NCBI GenBank assembly: GCA_022821085.1
Contig: JAJEEG010000006.1
Coordinates: 2,625,330-2,689,329, forward strand
Source: Candidatus Latescibacterota bacterium
Lineage (GTDB): Bacteria; JAAXHH01
Direction: 5' to 3'
DNA: 64,000 bases
The stretch's first letter is position 1. Each line of letters opens with the position of its first letter. Below, one piece after another: positions 26,223 through 34,394 of the stretch. Both the position numbers and the translations under genes were made by a program. Below the pieces are notes generated by a model. The model ran no database searches, was not told where the DNA came from, and was given only the letters and a program-made list of their open reading frames with translations.

Positions 26223-27776
26223 TCAAGGTGAATTCAGCCGGTTATTCAGGCTGGTCTGCGGGGAAGCCGCCACCCGGTCCAGTCCGGCGGTTTCTCCCGA
26301 AACCGATTGGCCGTCGCCGATGGGCCGCAGATCGATGTGGACCCTGACCTCCCGCCCTTCGATGCTGAAGGAGGTAAAGGTCAGGTTTTGCGGAAGGACT
26401 TTCAGGCTGCAGTCGAAAACCTGGCTAGCGGTGATCTGGGACAGGTCGATCGCAGGAGACGTCACGATCCGTTCGATCTGGTCAATCTCCATTTCACGGC
26501 CCGTGATCGGCACCGAGGGCGGGTCCACCATGACGTCTCGCGCCAACTCCACCCCTTCAGGCAGTTGGCCAGTCAGGTCATAGTCGATCATGATCCGCCT
26601 GTTTACGATACGGTCGGATCTTATAGTCAGGCTTCTCGGATCGATCGAAGTGGCTACCACGTCGTAGGGCAAATTCACGTTCGCATCCGTTAGCGGCATG
26701 GTGTGCGTCCCGGGTTCGATGTCGTCCAGGTCTACCATAACGCGGACCTGGTCCGCCGTCAGCGTCGAAATACTCCCCTGGGGTCCCCGCACGCGTACGT
26801 TTACCTCGCTGGTCGAAACGTCAGTCAACTCGATATTGGTCGGGATGTTCTGGAATTCGAGCGCGGCGGTTATGGCGATCTCCGAAAGCTGCTCCCCGAT
26901 CAGTACGAACCAGAGCAGGCACGCCGCACCGATGGACGCCAGTTTGGCGGTAAGGTTGGAGCGATTGAACCGGTATCCCGACCGGAGGGCGACGATTTTC
27001 TTCATCGCTTCCTGCATCGACGGCCTGCTTCGCGGGATCTCGATGGGCAGCAGTGACTTTTCGAGCGTCTGCCAGAGCTTCTCTCTGTCCGCCATCGGCG
27101 AGATGTCTCCACCGGACGCGACGGATACCTCGCCGCTTTCTTCGGAGACCACGACGCAGAACGTATCGCCGAGTTCCGATACGCCCAGGGCCGCCCGGTG
27201 GCGCGTGCCGTACCGGGGCGGCAGGTGCTCCCGGGTTGAAAGGGGAAGATAGGTGGCGGCTTCGACCACGCGTTCCTTCTCCACGATAATCGCGCCGTCG
27301 TGAATCGGAGAAGACGGATGGAAGATGCTGACGATCAGTTCCTGGCTCACGAGACTGTCGAGCTTTACGCCGTGCTGCACGACCCCGGAGATCCCGGTCG
27401 CCCGGGGGAAGACCAGCAGGCCGCCGATGCGCTTCTCCGACATCTCGAAACAGGCTTCGGTGATCTCCTTCAGAATGCGCCGGGAGATGGGACTGGACTG
27501 AAGCCTGAAAATGACCAGGGGGCTGACCCGCTCCAGCAACTGCCGGATTTCGGGCTGGAACACCACGATGATCAGCAGGAGGGTAACGCCGAGCAGGTAT
27601 TGCAGGATCTGGCTGGTCAGGAGCAGCCCGCTCCAGGTCGCTATGCTGTAGAGGATGCCGAGAATGCCGAGGCCGATCAGGATATGGTACGCACGGGTCC
27701 CCTTCAGCCACATGTAGAGACTGTAGATCAAGGCCGCTATGATGAAAATATCCAGGAGGTTGACAAGATCAAACAT
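26223..27776 (-). CDS. cdaA: Diadenylate cyclase CdaA fused to YbbR (CdaR-like) repeats
   Basis: A 517-residue fusion. Residues 1-80 hold three membrane helices (IFIIAALIYSLYMWL, YHILIGLGILGILYSI, LLGVTLLLIIVVF), as in CdaA. The DAC domain follows with the catalytic DGAIIV and RHRAALG motifs and makes c-di-AMP from two ATP. Around residue 280 another membrane helix (LASIGAACLLWFVLIG) leads into a C-terminal region with two or more YbbR-type beta domains (VRVRGPQGSISTLTADQVRVMVDL, then VPITGREMEIDQIERIVTS). In Firmicutes CdaA and its YbbR-domain regulator CdaR are separate neighbouring genes; here they are one chain. The YbbR part would lie outside the membrane. Confidence 0.9.
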   Translation of the reverse strand: MFDLVNLLDIFIIAALIYSLYMWLKGTRAYHILIGLGILGILYSIATWSGLLLTSQILQYLLGVTLLLIIVVFQPEIRQLLERVSPLVIFRLQSSPISRRILKEITEACFEMSEKRIGGLLVFPRATGISGVVQHGVKLDSLVSQELIVSIFHPSSPIHDGAIIVEKERVVEAATYLPLSTREHLPPRYGTRHRAALGVSELGDTFCVVVSEESGEVSVASGGDISPMADREKLWQTLEKSLLPIEIPRSRPSMQEAMKKIVALRSGYRFNRSNLTAKLASIGAACLLWFVLIGEQLSEIAITAALEFQNIPTNIELTDVSTSEVNVRVRGPQGSISTLTADQVRVMVDLDDIEPGTHTMPLTDANVNLPYDVVATSIDPRSLTIRSDRIVNRRIMIDYDLTGQLPEGVELARDVMVDPPSVPITGREMEIDQIERIVTSPAIDLSQITASQVFDCSLKVLPQNLTFTSFSIEGREVRVHIDLRPIGDGQSVSGETAGLDRVAASPQTSLNNRLNSP

Positions 27777-27900
27777 CGACGAGGATTCCTTGGGCGCGGG
27801 TCAAATCAAACCATACGGTTACAGGCGATAGTTGTAGAAGATATATAATCACTATAAAGATAAGAAAACACAAGACTTTTGCATAAACACCGGTGACGCC

Positions 27901-28025
27901 GGATCCGGCGGTCTCTACACCTGGTCGTCGGACCGGGTCAGGGGCACGCGCCGGACGCGCATGGATCCTGCGGTCTCTACACCGTATCGTCGGTCGGGGT
28001 CAGGGGCACGCGCCGGCCGCGCATG
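27901..28025 (-). repeat. 62-bp tandem duplication of a gene's 3' end
   Basis: Copies at 28025-27963 and 27962-27901 share GGTCTCTACACC, GGGGCACGCGCCGG and GGATCC with scattered substitutions. The first holds the last 15 codons and stop of the DUF502 gene (tail VPLTPTDDTV). The second would still encode VPLTRSDDQV and a TAG stop. Confidence 0.85.
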
Positions 28026-28798
28026 GATGCGGGCGCCAAACGGTTGCCGCCGGAAGGGGACACCGGATGTCCATCCCGAGGTGCGGAAACCGGTAGATCC
28101 GGACGGGACTCCGACGGCCGGGGCTCCGTTTGATCACGCGACGGCAGCGCGGGCAGGGTCAGTTCGTTGCTGAAGGCCGTTCCGCCCGAAACGACGAATT
28201 CCAGGGCTTCCTCGACCGACAGGTCCACGGGTACCACGTCCCGGCGCGGCACGATGACCACGCGGCCCCCGGCGGGATTGGGCGTATTGGGCACGAAAAC
28301 GCTCACCAGATCGTCACCTGGTGCTTCACTCGGCAGGTCGCCGGCGATGAACGCGATCATCCACGCGCCGCGGCGGGGGTACTCGACGACGACGGTCTTC
28401 CAGGACCTGGTCTCCCCCGTCATCGTGAAGGTGTCCAGGATTTTCCTTACCGGGTGATACACCCTTCGCGCGACGGGAAGCCGCATCATGAGGTCTTCGA
28501 TCCAGGTGATCACCCTCCTGCCCAATACGTTCGAGGCCACGAATCCGGCCAGGAAAATCACGATCAGCATGAGCAGGATACCCAGTCCCGGGATGGGGGT
28601 ATCCAGTCCCAGCAACCCGCGAATGACCGGCGCGGCGATGGAGTCCAGCCAGGTCAGCAGCCAGCTCAGCACGGCGATGGTAATGGTGAGCGGAATGAGT
28701 GCGATCAGCCCGGACACCATCGTACGCTTGAGAAACTGGCGGACGCTGGAAAACCTGGACTGCCGCTTCGGGAGGTTATCCAAATTGAAGGTGGACAT
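27977..28798 (-). CDS. DUF502 family membrane protein
   Basis: A 273-residue protein of the DUF502 family. Two membrane spans (GLIALIPLTITIAVLSWLL and IPGLGILLMLIVIFLAGFVA) flank the conserved LDSIAAPVI region. A conserved soluble part follows: RLPVARRVYHPVRKI, VVVEYPRRGAWMIAFIAGD, VSVFVPNTPNPAGGRVVIVPR and DLSVEEALEFVVSGG. The tail after residue 215 is Pro/Arg-rich and low complexity. Function is not known. ATG at 28798 is preferred over TTG at 28819 because AAGGCG precedes it. Confidence 0.85.
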   Translation of the reverse strand: MSTFNLDNLPKRQSRFSSVRQFLKRTMVSGLIALIPLTITIAVLSWLLTWLDSIAAPVIRGLLGLDTPIPGLGILLMLIVIFLAGFVASNVLGRRVITWIEDLMMRLPVARRVYHPVRKILDTFTMTGETRSWKTVVVEYPRRGAWMIAFIAGDLPSEAPGDDLVSVFVPNTPNPAGGRVVIVPRRDVVPVDLSVEEALEFVVSGGTAFSNELTLPALPSRDQTEPRPSESRPDLPVSAPRDGHPVSPSGGNRLAPASMRGRRVPLTPTDDTV

Positions 28799-28880
28799 GG
28801 TTTGCGCCTTGTCTGTCAAAAACCCCTATCCGTTCCGTTACTCCACACGAGGCCATACCACACACGGGGCCGCATGCTCT

Positions 28881-28950
28881 TCCATCCGGCCCGCTCCATC
28901 CGGCCCGCTCCATCCGGCCCGCGACCGAGGTTCCGCGACCGAGGTTCCGG
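28881..28950. repeat. Two adjacent arrays of 14-bp tandem repeats
   Basis: TCCATCCGGCCCGC occurs three times without gaps (28881-28922). GACCGAGGTTCCGC/G then occurs twice (28923-28950). The arrays lie between the DUF502 start and the permease stop; no gene is there. Confidence 0.9.
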
Positions 28951-29019
28951 CCTTTCCCGCACCTGTCATGCTATACCGTTAGACGCAGATTCCGTGTCGT
29001 TGGTTCTACGAAGATGGTT

Positions 29020-30720
29020 CTATACCTTGAACAGCTGGCCCATTCTTTTACCCAGTACTTTACCTGTGAAGAGCAAACTGCATGCCAACAGGATCATGCC
29101 CAGCATGCCCATGGCGCTCGCCATGTAGGGTCCGTCGGTAATGCGCCCCATCAGGCTGTAGATGGCCTTGGTAATGGGATAGTACTGTTCCTTGATGGCC
29201 AGGATCAGGCTGTCGCTCACTTCGAGCATGGCGAAGGAGAAGGAGAGTATGGCCCCCGCCGCTATGTTGGCGAGCACGAGGGGCATGGTGATTTTCCAGA
29301 GCGTTCTCAAGGGACCGGCGCCCATGTTCATGGAAGCCTCTTCCAGGGTGACGCTCATCTGCTGGAACCCGGCGTAGGCCGCCCGGACCATGTAGGGCAG
29401 GCGGCGCACGGCATAGGCGATGATCAGCAGGGGCACGGGGGAGACGCGGACGTCCAGAAAGGTCCCCGAAAAACCGGAGATGTAGCCGAAGGCGAGTACC
29501 AGGCCCGGCAGCGCCAGGGGCAACATGGCCACGGCGTCCAGCGCGTCCCGGAACGGGAAGCGCCGGCGGGTCAGCAGGTAGGCAATGGCGACGCCGAGGA
29601 CGATATCGATGACGGTGCTCATCACGCTCAGCCACAGGCTGTTCTGGATGGAAAGCAGGGTCAGGTCGTGGGCGAAGATCTGACCGTAGTAGGCAGTAGT
29701 GTAGTCGGAGGGGAGCACGGTCATGAACCAGCGTTCGGTCACGGAGGTGAGGACCACGCTGAGGTGGGGGATCAGCGCGACGCCCGTGATGGAGAGGAGC
29801 ATGCCCCAGATCAGGACGGTCTCGAGCGAGGTCGCGCGCTTCGAGGCCGACGCCACGTGGCCGCGGGCGACCATCTCGTAGTGGCGGCCGCCGAAGAACT
29901 TCTTGGAGAGATAGAACAGGACGAGCGTGACCAGGACGACGAAGACGACCAGGGCGTAGCCCAGGGGATTCGCGTGGACGTCGGTGGACATGTTGAAGAT
30001 CTGGACCGCCACCACCTCGCGGAATTCGAAGATCAGGGGCGTGCCCAGATCCGTAAAGGCCCAGATGAACACGATGATCGCGCCGGCGAAGTATCCGGGC
30101 AGCATGAGCGGGAACGTGACGGTGCGGAACAGGCGGAAGCCGCCCGCGCCCACGTTGCGGGCCGACTCCTCCAGGCTGGGGTCCACGTTGGCCAGCGCCG
30201 CGGCGATGTTCAGGTACATGATGGGGTACAGGTGCAGCGCCTCGAGGATCACGACGCCCCAGAATCCGCCGCCTCCGAACCAGTCGATGGGCGCGTCGAT
30301 CAGGCCCGTTTCCAGGAGGAACAGGTTGATCGAACCGAACCGGGCGAACATCTGCTTCATCCCGATGGCGCCCACGAAAGGGGGCATGATCATGGGCACG
30401 AGGGCGAGACCGCCCAGCAGGCCCTTCCCGATGAAATCGTACCGTACGAGGGCCACGGCCATGGGCAGGGCGATGATCGTCGTAAGGGCGGTCGTGACAA
30501 TGCCCAGCTCGAAACTGTTGATCAGCGCCCGCTGCTGCACGGGGCTCTGCAGCATCAGCCCGAAGAACTCCACGGAAAACTGTTCGTCCGTGTAGAAGGC
30601 GTTCATCAGGACGTGCAGGATCGGGTAGAACAGGAAGAGGCCGAAGAAGAAGACGAGGATGCCCAGGATGGCGAGGACGCCGGGGGTCAGGTCCGAGAGA
30701 TCGAATCGGGTGCTGGGCAT
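29020..30720 (-). CDS. ABC transporter permease, two fused BPD_transp_1 domains (FbpB-like)
   Basis: 566 residues with about twelve hydrophobic segments in two similar halves, as in Fe(III)/thiamine/2-aminoethylphosphonate permeases. Each half carries the EAA-type coupling loop: DPSLEESARNVGAGGFRLFRTVTFPLM in the first and QQMSVTLEEASMNMGAGPLRTLWKITMPLV in the second. It begins with a long first helix (GVLAILGILVFFFGLFLFYPIL). It imports the ligand bound by the protein at 31995, using the ATPase at 30743. Start ATG 30720 is 22 bases beyond the ATPase stop, so it is the last gene of the operon. Confidence 0.9.
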   Translation of the reverse strand: MPSTRFDLSDLTPGVLAILGILVFFFGLFLFYPILHVLMNAFYTDEQFSVEFFGLMLQSPVQQRALINSFELGIVTTALTTIIALPMAVALVRYDFIGKGLLGGLALVPMIMPPFVGAIGMKQMFARFGSINLFLLETGLIDAPIDWFGGGGFWGVVILEALHLYPIMYLNIAAALANVDPSLEESARNVGAGGFRLFRTVTFPLMLPGYFAGAIIVFIWAFTDLGTPLIFEFREVVAVQIFNMSTDVHANPLGYALVVFVVLVTLVLFYLSKKFFGGRHYEMVARGHVASASKRATSLETVLIWGMLLSITGVALIPHLSVVLTSVTERWFMTVLPSDYTTAYYGQIFAHDLTLLSIQNSLWLSVMSTVIDIVLGVAIAYLLTRRRFPFRDALDAVAMLPLALPGLVLAFGYISGFSGTFLDVRVSPVPLLIIAYAVRRLPYMVRAAYAGFQQMSVTLEEASMNMGAGPLRTLWKITMPLVLANIAAGAILSFSFAMLEVSDSLILAIKEQYYPITKAIYSLMGRITDGPYMASAMGMLGMILLACSLLFTGKVLGKRMGQLFKV

Positions 30721-30742
30721 GAGGGCAGGCTCCGCGGTACCG

Positions 30743-31840
30743 CTATCCCGGTTTCCCGAGTACGACGACCTGTGACGCGTCGCATTTGAGCCGGACCGGC
30801 GCGCCGGGGCCGGCGAGCCGCCTTCCGGGACGGTGGTCCACCAGCTTCATGGGCGTGCCGTCGTCCAGCCGGACCGAATACTGCTCGTGGTCGCCGAGGT
30901 AGACGGTCTGCCGCACGACGCCGGCCATCACGTTCTCGTCTTCGTTCTCGTCCTCGCCGGCGTCGGCGTCCGGATCTGAAACGCGGATGGCCTCGGGCCG
31001 GACGGAGCAGACCACTTCGTCTCCCGGCGCCAGGTCCTCGACGGGTTCGACCGTCGAATGGAGGACGCCGACCGCGGTCTCGACGGCCAGGGGTAGCTCC
31101 GAACGCGTCAACCGGCCGGTCACGAAATTCGTCTCCCCGATGAAATCCGCCACGAAGGCGTTCGCTGGACGATCGTAGATCGAGCGCGGCTCCCCGGTCT
31201 GGGCCACGGCACCCATATCCATCACGGCCACGCGGTCCGCCATGGAAAGGGCTTCCTTCTGGTCGTGGGTCACGTAGATCATCGTCGTGCCGGTCTCATC
31301 GTGGATCCGCCGGATCTCATCGCGCATCTCCAGGCGGAGCCGGGCGTCCAGGTTGGACAGCGGTTCGTCGAGCAGCACCACGTCGGGCCGGATCACGAGG
31401 GCACGGGCGAGGGCCACGCGCTGCTGCTGGCCGCCGGACAACTGGTTCGGCGACCGCTCGCCGTAGCGATCCATCCGCACCATCCCGAGGGCTTCCGAGA
31501 CGCGGTCGTTCTGTTCCGATGACGGGATCTTGCGCAGGACGAGTCCATAGGCCACGTTCTCCCGGACGGACATGTGCGGCCAGAGCGCGTAGTTCTGGAA
31601 CACCATGCCCGTGTTCCGCCGGTGGGGAGGCGTCCTCGTCACGTCGTGATCGTCGAACAGGATGCTTCCCGCGTCGGGCGCGTAGAACCCGGCGATCAGT
31701 CGAAGGAGCGTCGTCTTGCCGCAGCCGGAAGGACCCAGGAGAAAGAACAGTTCACCTCTTGCGATCTCCAGCGATACGTCGTCGACCGCCGTCACGTCAC
31801 CAAATTTCCGGGTTATTCCCCGCAGCGTCAGAATGACCAT
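30743..31840 (-). CDS. ABC transporter ATP-binding protein (FbpC/PotA type)
   Basis: A 365-residue importer ATPase. It has Walker A (LLGPSGCGKTTLL, near residue 37), the Q loop in MVFQNYALWPHMSV, signature LSGGQQQRVALARAL, Walker B VVLLDEPLSNLD and the H-loop His in YVTHDQKEAL. A C-terminal TOBE-like domain follows (VVCSVRPEAIRV, VYLGDHEQYSVRLDDG), interrupted by an acidic insert (DADAGEDENEDENV). ATG at 31840 has GGGGAG upstream. It partners the two-domain permease just downstream and the binding protein upstream; iron or polyamine uptake is typical of the type. Confidence 0.92.
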   Translation of the reverse strand: MVILTLRGITRKFGDVTAVDDVSLEIARGELFFLLGPSGCGKTTLLRLIAGFYAPDAGSILFDDHDVTRTPPHRRNTGMVFQNYALWPHMSVRENVAYGLVLRKIPSSEQNDRVSEALGMVRMDRYGERSPNQLSGGQQQRVALARALVIRPDVVLLDEPLSNLDARLRLEMRDEIRRIHDETGTTMIYVTHDQKEALSMADRVAVMDMGAVAQTGEPRSIYDRPANAFVADFIGETNFVTGRLTRSELPLAVETAVGVLHSTVEPVEDLAPGDEVVCSVRPEAIRVSDPDADAGEDENEDENVMAGVVRQTVYLGDHEQYSVRLDDGTPMKLVDHRPGRRLAGPGAPVRLKCDASQVVVLGKPG

Positions 31841-31994
31841 ACTTCGGTCTCCCCAGATATGAAAAACCATTCACGGTATGAAATAACACGCTTCCGCTCG
31901 CGCCGCTCGCGCCGATCCACGCCGGTCGCGATACGCCGTACCGCACCGTCTGCGACGCAGCCGCTCGCACCGTTCGAAGGCTGGACCCATGACC

Positions 31995-33428
31995 TCAACC
32001 GCTTTTCCGCTTCAATCTCCAGAGGTATAGCACCATCCCCGCCAATAACAGGCCGCTGCCGGAGAAGAGCAGGTACCTTGCGCCGGCCCAACCGGAGGCA
32101 CCCGATCCGTACTTCTCGCCCGCCAGCCGGCTCCACGAGAGCAGGGTCCGGTTCCGGAAGGCCTGGTCCCGCCAGCGGTCGCCCAGGGCCAGCGATTCCT
32201 CCTCCGTGATGGGTACGGCGCCCAGCGACGGCAGGAGCCGCTCCACGTCTCCCGTTTCGATGGCGCGCCGCCACGTTCGTTGCAGGGCCGCGTGAGCGTC
32301 GATGACGAATACGCCAATCATGTCGTCGACGATATGACGCCGCGCGGCGCCCTTCACGGCATCGTACACGAAGGACGACTCCCACGTAAACGGATTGAAA
32401 GTGACCGAAGTGTGCGCCGGATCGATGCGCTGGTAGAGCCGGGGCAGCACCGTGAACCGGTTCAGCTGGAACTGCTCCGGCCCGCCCGGCGTGCCGGGCT
32501 GCTGCATCCACAGGCGCTGACCGGCCTCGGACAGGACATAGCGAAGGAAGGACTGCGCCACGGCCATGTTGGGCGCGCCTTTCAGAATCGATATCCCGTC
32601 CGGGTTCAGGATCGTGAGATTGTCCGGCATGGTATATCCGATCATCTCGGGGCCCACGGCGTTGATCTGTGCCCAGGCGTAGAAATCGATGGCCATCCCG
32701 TAGGCCACTTCGCCGGACGTCACGTCCTTGGGTACCTGGCTTCCCGAATTCGCGAATCCCCGGGCGTTGGCGCCCAGGGCGGTGATGATCTGCCAGCCCC
32801 GTTCCCAGCCGTAGACCTGCAGCATGATCTCGAAAGGCACGTGCGCGCTGCCGCTCTTCCGGGGATCGGCCGCGCCGACCCACGAGTAGAGCCCGGGATC
32901 GGCCAGGTCTTCCCAGGTCTCCGGCACGGGCAGTCCAACGAGTTGTGCCACCCGCTTGTTGTACATGATGCCGAACCCGGCCATCGTCGCGCCGTACCAC
33001 CGGTAGTCCGCGTCGTATATCGGGTAGCCGCCCGCCTCGGCAGGTAGCCCCTCCAACTGGTCATCGGGAAGGCGGTAAGGCGCCAGCAGGCCGAGGCGCG
33101 CCAGTTCCACGAACGGATCGCTGCCTCCCCCGTACATCATGTCGATCCCGATGCCTTCCGGCTTGCCGGTGAACTCGGACTTTATGAACCGGATGATCTC
33201 CGAAGTCCCGCCCACGTCCATCCACTCGATCTCGACCCCGCGGCCGGTTTCTTCGCGGTAAAAAGCTTCGAAACCCCGGGTGAATTCGTAGCGGATGCCT
33301 TCCCAGTGCGGAGAGACGATGACCAGGCGGTCCTGCGCGGAGATGGAAGCAGGGTCGCCGGCGTTTAAGACGACCCCCGCGAAAAGGAGACCCCGTATGA
33401 GGGAACGAATGGCTGGCCGACGGTTCAA
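31995..33428 (-). CDS. ABC substrate-binding protein with C-terminal membrane anchor
   Basis: A 477-residue binding protein of the class used for iron, thiamine or phosphonate uptake. The signal peptide ends near residue 31 (SISAQ). The mature part begins RLVIVSPHWEGIRYEFTRGF, followed by GIGIDMMYGGGSDPF, AGFGIMYNKR, VPETWEDLADP and SGEVAYGMAIDFYAWAQ. Unlike ordinary soluble binding proteins it ends with a hydrophobic helix and basic tail (YLLFSGSGLLLAGMVLYLWRLKRK), so it should be tethered at its C-terminus. Residues 340-440 are an extra domain with unclear relatives. It leads the operon with the ATPase and permease, after a 154-base gap. Confidence 0.85.
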   Translation of the reverse strand: MNRRPAIRSLIRGLLFAGVVLNAGDPASISAQDRLVIVSPHWEGIRYEFTRGFEAFYREETGRGVEIEWMDVGGTSEIIRFIKSEFTGKPEGIGIDMMYGGGSDPFVELARLGLLAPYRLPDDQLEGLPAEAGGYPIYDADYRWYGATMAGFGIMYNKRVAQLVGLPVPETWEDLADPGLYSWVGAADPRKSGSAHVPFEIMLQVYGWERGWQIITALGANARGFANSGSQVPKDVTSGEVAYGMAIDFYAWAQINAVGPEMIGYTMPDNLTILNPDGISILKGAPNMAVAQSFLRYVLSEAGQRLWMQQPGTPGGPEQFQLNRFTVLPRLYQRIDPAHTSVTFNPFTWESSFVYDAVKGAARRHIVDDMIGVFVIDAHAALQRTWRRAIETGDVERLLPSLGAVPITEEESLALGDRWRDQAFRNRTLLSWSRLAGEKYGSGASGWAGARYLLFSGSGLLLAGMVLYLWRLKRKSG

Positions 33429-33453
33429 CGGTACCTCGGGGAGTTCATGTCCG

Positions 33454-34386
33454 TTATCGCTTTCTCGCGGTGAGGACCAGCACGATGGCAGCCAGCAATG
33501 AAACCGCCAGGCCGATGCCCACGGCCGCCGGCCCGGCCACGCTGCGCATCAGGGGGTCGTCGATCCCGAGCAGGACGGCGATGACAAGCACGGGAAGAAA
33601 CAGGGCGACCAGGAAGGTCAGCCGTCGCGAGGAGGCGTCGATTCTCCTGAGGGATTTCGTCTGGGCGGCCATCGCCGCGTCGTTCAGCATTTCCCAGGTG
33701 CGTGTGAGCGAGTCGGCCATATTCCTGAACCGGTAATAGGCGTCCTGCAGCTGGACGGCCGCATCCGCCTGCAGCGATAGTTTCTCGCCGGCGTAAAGCG
33801 AGTGGACGATGTCGCACTGCGGTTTGACGAGATGGATCATGTCGTTCAGGCGGCGCTGCCTGTCGTAGATCCATCGGGCTTCCAGATCCTGGTCCGGTGG
33901 AATCGCTTCCACGGTCAGCTCGGCAACCAGCGGTTCCTGGCAATCGGCAATGGCCTGCATGATCAGGCCGACCGCCTGGTCCGTGGACCGCATCAGCCGG
34001 GCATCCCGCTGGATCCGGTCCTTGACTTCCTGCAAAAAGGCCAGCGGGGTGGCGTGAACGGTAACCAGGTAGTCGGGCGCCAGGAAGAACCCCAGCTTGG
34101 CCGGCGGCGTGTCTGGACGCTCCCGCACGTGCAGGACGATGAACAGGTGCCCCGGAAACACGGCCGAATAGGGCCGGGTCGAGACCTCCCGGCAAGCCTT
34201 CACCGACAGGGGATGGACGCCGAACTCCTTGAAATCTCTCAGAAACGCCGCGTCTTCGTCCGTGATCTGCTCGACGTCCAGCCAGAACAGGCCCCTGGAG
34301 TCGTCCAGCGTCTCCTGGAGATGGGAGAGGGACACGTCATCGTAGCGGATGACGTTGTTCTGTTCCACGATCAGCAAGTCCCGCAT
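33454..34386 (-). CDS. CorA-like transporter lacking the GMN motif
   Basis: 310 residues with CorA architecture: an N-terminal alpha/beta domain (GLFWLDVEQITDEDAAFLRDF, FPGHLFIVLHVRE, LAPDYLVTVHA), long helices, and two C-terminal membrane segments (LTFLVALFLPVLVIAVLLG and AAVGIGLAVSLLAAIVLVL). In CorA the first membrane helix ends in GMN, the selectivity filter; here the place reads GID. Metal transport is therefore uncertain; it could be another ion or a non-transporting relative. It follows the APC permease gene by eight bases and is surely co-transcribed. Confidence 0.82.
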   Translation of the reverse strand: MRDLLIVEQNNVIRYDDVSLSHLQETLDDSRGLFWLDVEQITDEDAAFLRDFKEFGVHPLSVKACREVSTRPYSAVFPGHLFIVLHVRERPDTPPAKLGFFLAPDYLVTVHATPLAFLQEVKDRIQRDARLMRSTDQAVGLIMQAIADCQEPLVAELTVEAIPPDQDLEARWIYDRQRRLNDMIHLVKPQCDIVHSLYAGEKLSLQADAAVQLQDAYYRFRNMADSLTRTWEMLNDAAMAAQTKSLRRIDASSRRLTFLVALFLPVLVIAVLLGIDDPLMRSVAGPAAVGIGLAVSLLAAIVLVLTARKR

Positions 34387-34394
34387 GAAATCTC

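Noticed and set aside
28881-28950. CRISPR or attachment-site repeats
   Set aside because: Gapless 14-bp tandem copies without spacers; no integrase or mobile element nearby.
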